From Streptomyces litmocidini (GTDB lineage Bacteria > Actinomycetota > Actinomycetes > Streptomycetales > Streptomycetaceae): a DNA stretch of 64,000 nt. Below are positions 18,879 through 26,258 of the stretch, piece after piece; position 1 is the stretch's first letter; each line of letters opens with the position of its first letter. A program made the translations under genes and the position numbers. A model generated the notes under the pieces. The model was not told where the DNA came from. It did not search any database and saw only the letters and a list, made by a program, of their open reading frames with translations. The stretch is from contig NZ_BMTQ01000001.1 of the NCBI RefSeq assembly GCF_014649755.1, forward strand, positions 558,001 to 622,000, written 5' to 3'.

Positions 18879-19445
18879 ATGACCGCCGGGATGGTGGCGC
18901 CCGCGTGGATGCATTCGCAGATCAGCGCGGAACAGTACGACTCCTGGTCCGAGGAGCAGTGCGCCGGCATCGAGATCGTGGACGGGATGGTCGTCGTGAG
19001 CCCGAGCGCCTCGAAGCGGCACCACCGGCTGGCTCGGGTCCTGGCCGATGCCCTGGACGCCGCCGCAGGCCCGGACTGGAACGCGGACACGGACTTCGAC
19101 GTCCGCCTGCAGGACGTCCCGCTCACCAACCGCCGTCCGGACGTCATCGTCTACCGGGCCGAGACCATCGACCTCACGCCCACCCGCCCCGAGCACGTCC
19201 TCCTGGTCGTCGAGGTCGTGTCGCCCGGCTCGGAGACCACGGACCGGATCGTGAAGGCCGACCAGTACGCCAAGGCCGGCATCCCCTTCTACTGGCGGGT
19301 CGAGCAGGCCGCCACGGGTGTCCCGATCGTCTACACGTACGTTCTCGATCCCGCCACCAAGGCTTACAGGGACGGCGAGATGTTCACCGGCACGGTGAAG
19401 GCCACCGCACCTTTCTCCGTCACGGTCGATCTCGTGGCCCCGTAA
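18879..19445 (+). CDS. Uma2-family (DUF820) putative endonuclease
   Basis: A 188-residue protein of the PD-(D/E)XK-like Uma2 family. Visible blocks are the N-terminal [36 protein letters not shown] (active-site Asp region), [20 protein letters not shown] (Glu/Lys region of the nuclease core), and [17 protein letters not shown] at 18879 has gaggagg upstream. These genes are numerous in streptomycetes and often stand alone, as here. Whether it cuts DNA is unproven for most members. It lies between a full DUF255 gene and a decayed copy of that gene's start, a sign of local rearrangement. Confidence 0.87.
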   Translation: MTAGMVAPAWMHSQISAEQYDSWSEEQCAGIEIVDGMVVVSPSASKRHHRLARVLADALDAAAGPDWNADTDFDVRLQDVPLTNRRPDVIVYRAETIDLTPTRPEHVLLVVEVVSPGSETTDRIVKADQYAKAGIPFYWRVEQAATGVPIVYTYVLDPATKAYRDGEMFTGTVKATAPFSVTVDLVAP

Positions 19446-19753
19446 GGAACCGAGGCGTCGCCCCGCTGTCGACGTTGGCTGTCAGCGGCCTTTTCGGGCA
19501 TGCCGAGCCTTGGGCGGCGCCGCCACCGGAGCCGATCCGACGACGGTGGCCTGCGGGGAGACCGGATAGGTTCGGCTCTCGAGCGCTCGCCCCGCTCCAG
19601 CGCAACGACCTCGGAATGACGGCTCGCATCAAAGCGTCCCCCGCGATCACCCTGACCTCCGACCGAGGCGACTCGTCGAAGCTCTGCGAGCAGTGCGTGA
19701 GCATCAGAGAGACATGAGCACTGCCGACTCCTGGGTTCGCCAGCTCACTGGCA
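19446..19753. other. Non-coding stretch after the Uma2 gene
   Basis: About 300 bases with lower coding character than its surroundings. No convincing gene, hairpin or mobile-element end was seen. A weak minus-strand frame continues through it from the DUF255 remnant, but it has no start or family resemblance. Confidence 0.5.
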
Positions 19754-19909
19754 TCAGCGACAGCTTGAGTGCCCGACGCTGAGCAGCACGGGGACGTCGC
19801 GGCGCCGGGCCTCCTCGAAGGCCTCGGCGGACCACGGCCACCAGTCGACCGGGTTGTCGGCGTGCCGCAGGTGGTACGGGGAGGTCTCATGGGCCAGTCG
19901 GTTCGACAC
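19754..19909 (-). pseudogene. Remnant of a second DUF255 gene (N-terminal 51 codons)
   Basis: Minus-strand translation from GTG 19909 gives [19 protein letters not shown], then the PVDWWPW block and [17 protein letters not shown], followed by a stop. This is the start of a DUF255 protein, aligned with the intact gene at 18692 but clearly diverged from it. Homology ends at the place where the CHWCHVM active site should follow. The fragment is therefore a broken paralogue with a deletion breakpoint near 19765. Confidence 0.85.
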
Positions 19910-20019
19910 GGTCCCGTCCTGCCGCAGCGGCCTCCTCCTTTCCCCGCTCCCTCGCGCCGACGCGCGCGACGCAGGAGACTGGGCCGGATTCGTCGGGCGC
20001 GTGCGGAGGGGGAACGCAG

Positions 20020-23000
20020 ATGCGGGAGAGTCACCGGGCCGAGGCCGAGCGGTTGTGGGAACGGGCCGTCGCGGAGGAGGTGCGGACCTCCGGCGGCCGG
20101 GCCGACGCGGAGGCGCTCCTCGCGCGGGGCCGGGCGGAGTTGGACGCGATGGCGGGGGGCACGGAGGGGGGCGCTGGGGGCGCTTACGCGGTCTATCTGC
20201 GGGCGGTGGAGGAGGCGGAGGCGGCCGGGCGGACGGCGCGGCTTCCGGCGGATCGTTTCACCGGTCCGGTGATCGCGGGCCCCGCCCTGGTCACGGGCGT
20301 CGCCGCGGCCGCCGCCTTCGGCGCGGACCTGGCGCTCGGCACGACGGCGGGGACGGCGCTCGGCGCGGGCGCGGCGGTCGCCGTGGCCGGCGCGGCGGCG
20401 ACCGTCCTCCGCGCGACGGCGGGGCGCGGCGGGGCGGTGGGGCGCCGCGACCGGGACGGGCACGGCGGGGACGGCGGGCCGGGGCGGCCCGACGCGGTCG
20501 AGCAGGCACGGCTCGCCTGGCTGGCGGCCCTCGAGGCCCAGGAGATACGGCCGTTCCTGGAGCGGGAGCGGGTACGGAGGGCGTCTCCGGCCGAGCGTTC
20601 GGGGGCGGGCGGGACGGAGGCTTCGGAAGCCGGGGGGAGGGGCGTGCGGTTCGAGACCGGTGGGGGTGGAGGCACGGTCGGGGCCGGCACGGGGAAGGCC
20701 GAGGGGTTGGGGGCCGGAGGGTCGGGGGCCGGGGGGTCGGGGGCCGGGGGCGGCGGGTTCGGGGCGGGCGCGGGCGTGGACGGCGGCGGGTTCGGGGCGG
20801 GCGGGGGCGGGTTCGAAGCGGGCCCGAGCGCGGACGGGGCCGGGGCGTTCGAGGCCGGTGCGGGTCCGGGTGCGGGCGGGGGCGGGGTGTTCGGTGCGGG
20901 GTCCGGTGGGCGTGGCGGGCGGCGGGTCGATCGGAGTGCGGCGGCCCGGGCCCGGGTCGTGCTGGAGCGGTCCTTCGCGCATCTGCCGGACCCCGGCGGG
21001 GTGTTCGCCGGCCGGCGCGAGGAGCTGGCCCGCGTCACCCGGTGGGTGCGGGCCGGGCGGGCCGCGGCGGTCACCCGGCCGACCGTCGTGCTGCTGCACG
21101 GCGAGCCCGGCTCCGGCCGCACCGCGCTCGCCGTGCGGGCCGCCCACGCGCTGCGCGACCAGTTCCGCGGGGCCTGCGTGGTGGACCTGCGGGGCGGCGC
21201 GGCCGGCGAGCGGCCCGTGACCACCCGGGAGGCGCTGCTGCACCTGCTGAACCGGCTCGGCGCCCCGCGCGACCGGTTGCTCTTCCGCGAGGGCGCCTCG
21301 GAGGAGCAACAGGTGCGACGACTCTCCGAGTCGTACCAGCGGCAGGTGAGCGGGGTGCCCGTCGTCCTGGTCCTCGACGACGCCGCCGACGCCGCCCAGG
21401 TGCGGGCCCTGCTGCCGGAGCGGTCCGACAGCCTGGTCCTCGTGACCTGCCGGGAACCGCTGGACCTCGGCGCGGACGTGCCGGCCGGGGTGCACGCCCT
21501 GCCAGTGGCCGCGCTCGACGCGGCGGGCGCCGAGGAGCTGCTGCGCACGACGGCCGGCGCGCCCGACCCCGGTCCGTACGACGCCGAGGCCTTCGAGCGG
21601 ATACGGGAGCTGTGCGGCGGGCTGCCGCTGGCGCTGCGGGTCGCGGGCTCCCTGCTCGGGGGCCGTTCCATGGACGACCTGGCGCACGTCCTCGCCCGTC
21701 CCGGCTGGGGCGCCGACCCCGTCGAACGCGCCCTGTCCGTACGGTACTTCCTCGACTTCGACGAGGACGCCCGGCAGCTGCTCCGGCGGCTCGCGCTGGC
21801 CGGGCGGGCGTCCCTCGGCGCGGCGGCGGCCGCCGCCCTGCTCGGCGGGAGCGGTCCGGAGGCGGCCCGGCGGCTGCGGGAGCTCTCCGCTGCCGGGCTG
21901 CTCGACCACGTGCGCGGGGAGCGCTACCGGCTGCACGACGCGGTGCGCGCCTTCGCGGCCGGCCGGCTCCTGGACGAGGAGGACGCGGCCGAGATCGCGG
22001 CGGCGCAGGAGCGGCTGGTCCGGAACCACGCGGAGCTCGCCGACGCGGTGATCCGGATGGTCGACGGCAAGATGTCGACCCGGGCCGACCGTTTCGACGG
22101 GCACGGCTTCGGTTCCCTGGAGGCGGCGCTGGGCTGGCTCGACGAGGAGTCCAGCTTCCTCACGGCGGCCCTGCGGCACGCGGAGGGCGTCGACCAGCGG
22201 ACCGTCCTCGACCTGCTCGGCGCGCTCTGCGACTACTGCCTGCTGCGCGGCGACCTCTACCGGCTGGGCGAGATCAACGAACTGGCCGAGTCCGTCGGGC
22301 AGGGGCTGCTCACGCGCTCGGTGCGGTGGCGGACCGGCATCGCGGCCCGGCAGCTCGGCGAGCTCGACAAGGCCCACAAGACGCTGACCTCGGTCGTCTC
22401 CCTCTACCAGGAGGCCCACCAGGACGCGGGCGCGGCGCTCGCGCTCTGCTCGCTCGGGATCACCCTGCACCACCAGGGGCGGCTGACGGAGGCCGCGGCG
22501 CGGCTGCGGGAGGCGCTCGCGCTCCAGGAGCCGGAGTCCCTGGCCGCCGACCGGGGCTGGACGCTGCACGCGCTCGCCGCGGTGGAGCGGGACCGGGGCG
22601 ATCCGGCCGAGGCGACGGCGCTGCTCGAGCGGTCGCTCGCCCTGCACCGGGAGCACGAGTCGCTGCACGGCGAGGCGTGGGCGCACTTCCAGTACGGGCA
22701 GGTGCTGCTGGTCCGGGGCGACGCGACGGGCGCGGAGGACGAGCTGCGGCGCGCCCTGGAGACGTACGGGCGCGTCCGTGACGGGCGCGGGGAGGCCTGG
22801 GCGCTGACCCAGCTGGCCCGGGCGCGGCTCGCCGCCGGGGAGGCGGAGCCGGCGGCGGAGGAGCTGCGCGGGGCGCTCGCCCGGCACCGGGAGCAGGAGG
22901 ACGCGCGCGGCGAGGCGTGGACGCTGTACCACCTGGGGCAGGCCCTGGAGGAGCGGGGCGACCGGGACGAGGCGGTGCGGGAGCTGGGGCGGGCGCGGTC

Positions 23001-23604
23001 GATGTTCTCGCGGATGCGGGATCTGTACGGCCTGGCGTGCGCCCGGCACCACCTGGGGCGGGTCACCCGGGACCAGCAGGCGGCGCGGGCGGGCAACCTG
23101 CGCAATTCGGGGTTCGCCCGGCAGCTCCTCGTGGACGCGCGGGCGGACTTCCGCCGGATCGGGGTCGCCCACGGCGAGGCGTGGGCCTGTCTGGAGCTCG
23201 CGGTCGTCGACGCGGGCAACGGGCGGGTCCCGCAGGCGCTCGCGTTGTGCGAGGAGGCGCGGTCGCTCTTCGAGGGGTACGGCGACCGGCGGGGCTCGGA
23301 CTGGGCCCGGCTGCTGCGCTGCGGGCTGTTGCCGCACGCGGTCCCGGGGAGCCCGGAGCCGGGGGTGGCGTCGGCGCGCGAGGAGTTGGCGGCGCTGGCC
23401 GCGGACCGGCATCCGGCGCGCGACCCGAGGCTCGACGACTGCGTCGAGGCCCACGGCCTGCTCCTGGACCGGGGCGTCGCCCCGTCGACCCCCTGGCAGG
23501 CCTGGGACCTGGGTCTGGTCCCGGCCCGCCATGCCCGCGAGGTGCTGGGCGTGCGGGGAGGGCCCGAAGAGCCGGGGACGCGGAAAGGCCCCGCCGCTCC
23601 GTAG
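20020..23604 (+). CDS. Membrane-anchored STAND (NB-ARC-like) ATPase with TPR repeats
   Basis: A 1194-residue protein. Order: a helical N-terminus; two adjacent hydrophobic segments at about 85-130; a Gly/Ala-rich low-complexity linker at about 205-300; an NTPase core with Walker [11 protein letters not shown] near 365 and Walker [11 protein letters not shown] near 450; the [17 protein letters not shown] (GLPL-type) motif of STAND proteins; a winged-helix-like part ([16 protein letters not shown]); then about eight TPR-like repeats with phrases such as [19 protein letters not shown]. AfsR-type regulators share the core, but here there is no SARP DNA-binding domain and a membrane anchor replaces it. 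ATG 20020 has GGAGGGGG upstream. It is likely a signalling or sensor scaffold; the ligand is unknown. Confidence 0.82.
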   Translation: MRESHRAEAERLWERAVAEEVRTSGGRADAEALLARGRAELDAMAGGTEGGAGGAYAVYLRAVEEAEAAGRTARLPADRFTGPVIAGPALVTGVAAAAAFGADLALGTTAGTALGAGAAVAVAGAAATVLRATAGRGGAVGRRDRDGHGGDGGPGRPDAVEQARLAWLAALEAQEIRPFLERERVRRASPAERSGAGGTEASEAGGRGVRFETGGGGGTVGAGTGKAEGLGAGGSGAGGSGAGGGGFGAGAGVDGGGFGAGGGGFEAGPSADGAGAFEAGAGPGAGGGGVFGAGSGGRGGRRVDRSAAARARVVLERSFAHLPDPGGVFAGRREELARVTRWVRAGRAAAVTRPTVVLLHGEPGSGRTALAVRAAHALRDQFRGACVVDLRGGAAGERPVTTREALLHLLNRLGAPRDRLLFREGASEEQQVRRLSESYQRQVSGVPVVLVLDDAADAAQVRALLPERSDSLVLVTCREPLDLGADVPAGVHALPVAALDAAGAEELLRTTAGAPDPGPYDAEAFERIRELCGGLPLALRVAGSLLGGRSMDDLAHVLARPGWGADPVERALSVRYFLDFDEDARQLLRRLALAGRASLGAAAAAALLGGSGPEAARRLRELSAAGLLDHVRGERYRLHDAVRAFAAGRLLDEEDAAEIAAAQERLVRNHAELADAVIRMVDGKMSTRADRFDGHGFGSLEAALGWLDEESSFLTAALRHAEGVDQRTVLDLLGALCDYCLLRGDLYRLGEINELAESVGQGLLTRSVRWRTGIAARQLGELDKAHKTLTSVVSLYQEAHQDAGAALALCSLGITLHHQGRLTEAAARLREALALQEPESLAADRGWTLHALAAVERDRGDPAEATALLERSLALHREHESLHGEAWAHFQYGQVLLVRGDATGAEDELRRALETYGRVRDGRGEAWALTQLARARLAAGEAEPAAEELRGALARHREQEDARGEAWTLYHLGQALEERGDRDEAVRELGRARSMFSRMRDLYGLACARHHLGRVTRDQQAARAGNLRNSGFARQLLVDARADFRRIGVAHGEAWACLELAVVDAGNGRVPQALALCEEARSLFEGYGDRRGSDWARLLRCGLLPHAVPGSPEPGVASAREELAALAADRHPARDPRLDDCVEAHGLLLDRGVAPSTPWQAWDLGLVPARHAREVLGVRGGPEEPGTRKGPAAP

Positions 23605-23673
23605 CCCGGGGACGCGGAAGGGCCCCGCCGCTCCGTAGCCGGGGACGCGGAAAGACTCCGTCGCTCCGCGGCC
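23574..23673 (+). repeat. Three tandem 33/34-bp repeats over the 3' end of the STAND gene
   Basis: Units starting ggggacgcgg at 23574, 23608 and 23641. The first two are almost identical; the third has drifted. The first unit encodes the last residues and stop of the STAND protein, so duplication of its tail created the downstream copies. Confidence 0.85.
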
Positions 23674-23798
23674 GAGGCCTCCCGAACCGTGCCGAGGCCC
23701 CGTGGGCCCGGAGCCGCCGGCGCGCCCCGGCCCCGGACCGCACCCGGATCGTGCCCGGCCCGGCGCGTCGGCGCGGTGTGCCCCTCGGGACGGGACCG

Positions 23799-23837
23799 CC
23801 CCCTGGGCCGTACCTCCGGGAGGTACGGCCCAGGGGG
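23799..23837. terminator. Near-perfect 19-bp palindromic terminator
   Basis: Left arm 23799-23817 and right arm 23819-23837 are exact complements (core gggccgtacctcc / ggaggtacggccc). It serves the plus-strand STAND gene and the minus-strand small membrane protein. Confidence 0.85.
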
Positions 23838-23844
23838 CGGGTGG

Positions 23845-24090
23845 TCACTTGCCCTGGGTGGCGGTCGGCTTCTTCGGGGTGTTCCCGGCCGTCGCCGGGT
23901 CCGGGGTCTCCTCGAAGGAGATCTTGCCCATGTGGCGGTTCATCGACTTCATCAGCAGCCAGACCGCGAGGGCCAGGACCGCGAAGACGACGAAGCCGAG
24001 GACGCCGGGGGTCACCTTGTTCTTGTCCAGCTCTTCGGCGGCGAAGGGGACAAGCTGGGTCAGTGCCAGGTGTGCGCTCATGTCAGGCAT
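23845..24090 (-). CDS. Small single-pass membrane protein downstream of mca
   Basis: A product of 81 residues from the ATG at 24090 (or 78 from the ATG at 24081; neither has a clear ribosome site). One membrane helix is visible near 30-48 (VLGFVVFAVLALAVWLLM), followed by the basic NRHMGKISFEE and a polar tail ending in TQGK. Its start overlaps the mca stop region, so it is probably the second gene of an mca operon and translationally coupled. The name is left open because no characterised family was recognised. A membrane role beside mycothiol detoxification is only suggested by position. Confidence 0.78.
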   Translation of the reverse strand: MPDMSAHLALTQLVPFAAEELDKNKVTPGVLGFVVFAVLALAVWLLMKSMNRHMGKISFEETPDPATAGNTPKKPTATQGK

Positions 24091-24964
24091 TGTCGCGGAT
24101 GCCCGCGAAGAGATCTTCCTCGGGGAGGGAGGTCGGGACCAGCGCCTTGCTGAGCTCGTACTCCTCCGTCGGCCAGACCTCCTTCTGGATCTCCATCGGG
24201 ACCCGGAACCAGCCGCCGTCGGGGTCGATCTGCGTGGCGTGGGCGATCAGGGCCTTGTCGCGGATCTCGAAGAAGTCCGCGCAGGGCACGTGCGTGGTGA
24301 GGTTGCGCGCCTTGCCCCCGAACTCGTCCCAGCGCTTCAGCCAGTCCCCGTACGGCGACTCCAGGCCGCGCGCCAGGAGCGCCTCGTGCAGGGCCTCGGT
24401 GCGGGGGCGGTTGAAGCCCTGGTTGTAGTAGAGCTTCAGCGGCTGCCAGACCGGGCCGAACTCGGCCTCCGGGTACTTCTCGGCGTCGGCCGCACCGTCG
24501 AAGGCCACCATCGTGATCTTGTGGGTCATGATGTGGTCGGGGTGCGGGTACCCGCCGTTCTCGTCGTAGGTCGTGACGACCTGGGGACGGAAGGAGCGGA
24601 TCTCGCGGACCAGCGCCCCGGCCGCCGTGTCGACGTCCTCCAGGGCGAAGCAGCCCTCGGGCAGCGGGGGCAGCGGGTCGCCCTCGGGCAGGCCCGAGTC
24701 GACGAATCCCAGCCAGTGCTGGGAGACGCCGAGGATCTCGCGGGCCTCGTCCATCTCCTTGCGGCGCACCTCGTGGATGTTCGCCTCGATGTAGGGGTCG
24801 CCCTGGAGCTTGGGGTTCAGGACCGAGCCGCGCTCGCCGCCCGTGCACGTCACGACCATGACGTCCACCCCCTCGGACACGTACTTGGCCATCGTGGCCG
24901 CACCCTTGCTCGACTCGTCGTCGGGGTGGGCGTGAACGGCCATCAGTCGCAGCTGCTCAGTCAA
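24083..24964 (-). CDS. mca: Mycothiol S-conjugate amidase Mca
   Basis: Zn-dependent amidase that cleaves mycothiol S-conjugates to a mercapturic acid and GlcN-Ins, detoxifying electrophiles in actinomycetes. The LmbE/PIG-L fold is shown by LMAVHAHPDDESSKGAAT (zinc ligands His13 and Asp16) and NGGYPHPDHIMTH (third His). Mca-type features also include VTCTGGERGSVLNP and WYNQ-like YYNQGFNRPRTEAL. TTG at 24964 is taken as start: it gives 293 residues, the usual Mca length, and AGGA lies upstream; longer in-frame starts would read into the promoter. Mca rather than MshB is favoured by length and the C-terminal WFRVP region. It is divergent from DUF4307. Confidence 0.92.
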   Translation of the reverse strand: MTEQLRLMAVHAHPDDESSKGAATMAKYVSEGVDVMVVTCTGGERGSVLNPKLQGDPYIEANIHEVRRKEMDEAREILGVSQHWLGFVDSGLPEGDPLPPLPEGCFALEDVDTAAGALVREIRSFRPQVVTTYDENGGYPHPDHIMTHKITMVAFDGAADAEKYPEAEFGPVWQPLKLYYNQGFNRPRTEALHEALLARGLESPYGDWLKRWDEFGGKARNLTTHVPCADFFEIRDKALIAHATQIDPDGGWFRVPMEIQKEVWPTEEYELSKALVPTSLPEEDLFAGIRDNA

Positions 24965-25000
24965 GACTCGATCCTCAGTGATTCGACGCGGAGGGTGGTC

Positions 25001-25008
25001 TCTATAGT
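25001..25008. promoter_or_regulatory. Overlapping divergent -10 elements (mca / DUF4307)
   Basis: TATAGT at 25003-25008 reads as a -10 toward the DUF4307 gene. The same bases give TATAGA (25006-25001) toward mca. Initiation in one direction should interfere with the other. Confidence 0.5.
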
Positions 25009-25062
25009 GACGGAATCGGGGGAGTGAAAATTCCGCCACCCCCGGCTTCGAGAGGATCACCC

Positions 25063-25464
25063 ATGAGCGCGGTGCGAGAGCAGCTGCCCGAGGGGCGCTA
25101 CGGGCGTTCCGCGGACGAGCGGGCCGACCGCAAGCTCAGGATCGCCGGAGCGGTGCTCGGGGTCCTCTTCCTCGGCATGATGGGCTGGTTCGGCTGGCAC
25201 TACGTCGTGGAGAGCAAGATCAGCGCCGAGTTGATCAAGTTCGACGTGGTGAGCGCCGACGAGGTCCAGGTGCACCTGGAGATCCGCAAGGACGAGGGCG
25301 TCAAGGGCGTCTGCACGCTGCGCTCGCGCTCCGAGGACGGGACCGAGGTGGCCCGCAAGGACGTGCGGATCGACGACGCCGCGAGCCGGGTCGACCGCGT
25401 CTTCTCGCTCCGTACGACCGCCCGCGCGACGAGTGCCGAGCTCCTCGGGTGTACGGCGCGGTAG
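25063..25464 (+). CDS. DUF4307 membrane protein
   Basis: A 133-residue protein conserved in actinomycetes next to mca. It has a short acidic/basic N-terminus, one membrane helix at about 27-47 (IAGAVLGVLFLGMMGWFGWHYV), and an extracytoplasmic beta-rich domain with VSADEVQVHLEIRKDEG, CTLRSRSEDGTEVARKDV and a terminal ELLGCTAR; two Cys could pair. ATG 25063 follows GAGAGGATC. Function is unknown. The conserved divergence from mca and shared promoter region suggest a link to mycothiol or envelope stress, but that is inference. Confidence 0.85.
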   Translation: MSAVREQLPEGRYGRSADERADRKLRIAGAVLGVLFLGMMGWFGWHYVVESKISAELIKFDVVSADEVQVHLEIRKDEGVKGVCTLRSRSEDGTEVARKDVRIDDAASRVDRVFSLRTTARATSAELLGCTAR

Positions 25465-25498
25465 CGGTGGGTAGGGACGGGATGTCGAGTCCCGGCGA

Positions 25499-25512
25499 GT
25501 CACCGCGGTGAC
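25499..25512. promoter_or_regulatory. Perfect palindrome upstream of greA
   Basis: gtcaccgcggtgac, a 14-bp perfect palindrome between the DUF4307 stop and greA, outside any gene. It is a possible operator for greA; it has no long stem and is unlikely to be a terminator. Confidence 0.35.
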
Positions 25513-25654
25513 CTGGGGAGACGCCATTCCGGTGGTTTATGTCCTCCCGCTTTTCGCCACTCATTGTTAGGCTCGTGGTTTCGCCCGCCCGGGACAGCGC
25601 AGCTTTTCCGTGTAGGGCGATGCTTTGTATTCCCAGTACCTACGAGGAGCACCC

Positions 25655-26152
25655 GTGACCCAGACCAGCGACAACGTCACCTGGCTCACCCAGGAGGCGT
25701 ACACCAAGCTCAAGGACGAGCTTGAGTACCTGACTGGTCCCGCGCGTACCGAGATCGCCGCCAAGATCGCGGCGGCGCGCGAAGAGGGCGACCTGCGCGA
25801 GAACGGCGGGTACCACGCGGCCAAGGAGGAGCAGGGCAAGCAGGAGCTCCGGGTCCGCCAGCTCACCCAGCTCCTGGAGCACGCCAAGGTCGGAGAGGCT
25901 CCGGCCGAAGAGGGCGTCGTCGCGCCCGGCATGGTCGTCACGATCGCCTTCGACGGCGACGAGGACGACACGCTGGACTTCCTGCTCGCCTCCCGCGAGT
26001 ACGCGAGCGACGACATCGAGACGTACTCGCCGCAGTCGCCGCTCGGCGTCGGCGTCAACGGCAAGAAGGTCGGCGAGGACGCGGAGTACGAGCTGCCGAA
26101 CGGCAAGAAGGCCACGGTGAAGATCCTCAGCGCCAAGCCGTACACCGGCTGA
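25655..26152 (+). CDS. greA: Transcription elongation factor GreA
   Basis: Stimulates RNA cleavage in backtracked RNA polymerase through the secondary channel. The 165-residue protein has an N-terminal coiled coil (LTQEAYTKLKDELEYLTGPAR to LTQLLEHAK) with the loop motif REEGDLRENGGYHAAKEEQG. This carries the acidic D/E pair near the coiled-coil tip. A C-terminal FKBP-like domain follows, with SPLGVGVNGKKVGEDAEY and ATVKILSAKPY. GTG 25655 is the start because CGAGGAG precedes it by 5 bases. The second domain is a little longer than in E. coli GreA, with an acidic GDEDDTLDF insert, as is common in actinomycetes. Confidence 0.93.
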   Translation: MTQTSDNVTWLTQEAYTKLKDELEYLTGPARTEIAAKIAAAREEGDLRENGGYHAAKEEQGKQELRVRQLTQLLEHAKVGEAPAEEGVVAPGMVVTIAFDGDEDDTLDFLLASREYASDDIETYSPQSPLGVGVNGKKVGEDAEYELPNGKKATVKILSAKPYTG

Positions 26153-26169
26153 TCCGCGTTCCTCGAGCG

Positions 26170-26198
26170 AAGGGCCGGCCCCACGGGGGCCGGCCCTT
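26170..26198 (+). terminator. Terminator of greA
   Basis: aagggccggcccc / ggggccggccctt, a 13-bp perfect stem with a 3-base loop, followed by cgtctt. Confidence 0.9.
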
Positions 26199-26202
26199 CG
26201 TC

Positions 26203-26218
26203 TTGCATGCACATGCAA
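26203..26218. promoter_or_regulatory. Inverted repeat upstream of the kinase pair
   Basis: TTGCAT-gcac-ATGCAA, perfect 6-bp arms, about 40 bases before the first kinase start, followed by tgacgtcacgtcac (26230-26243). It is AT-rich for this genome and well placed as an operator. Confidence 0.45.
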
Positions 26219-26258
26219 TGATGCGGATCTGACGTCACGTCACCAGGGGGAGGACGAG

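Noticed and set aside
19446..19753. Insertion sequence or transposase remnant beside the DUF255 fragment
   Set aside because: No inverted terminal repeats, direct duplications or transposase motifs could be found; it is described as non-coding.
19420..23532. Minus-strand open frame of about 1370 codons opposite the STAND gene
   Set aside because: It is the antisense shadow of a well-supported ATPase; composition is Arg/Pro/Gly-rich without domains. Only its far end covers the real DUF255 remnant, and in a different frame.
24965..25060. Longer mca start (32 codons upstream of the TTG)
   Set aside because: The extension would cover the shared promoter region, has no ribosome site and makes the protein longer than the Mca family.
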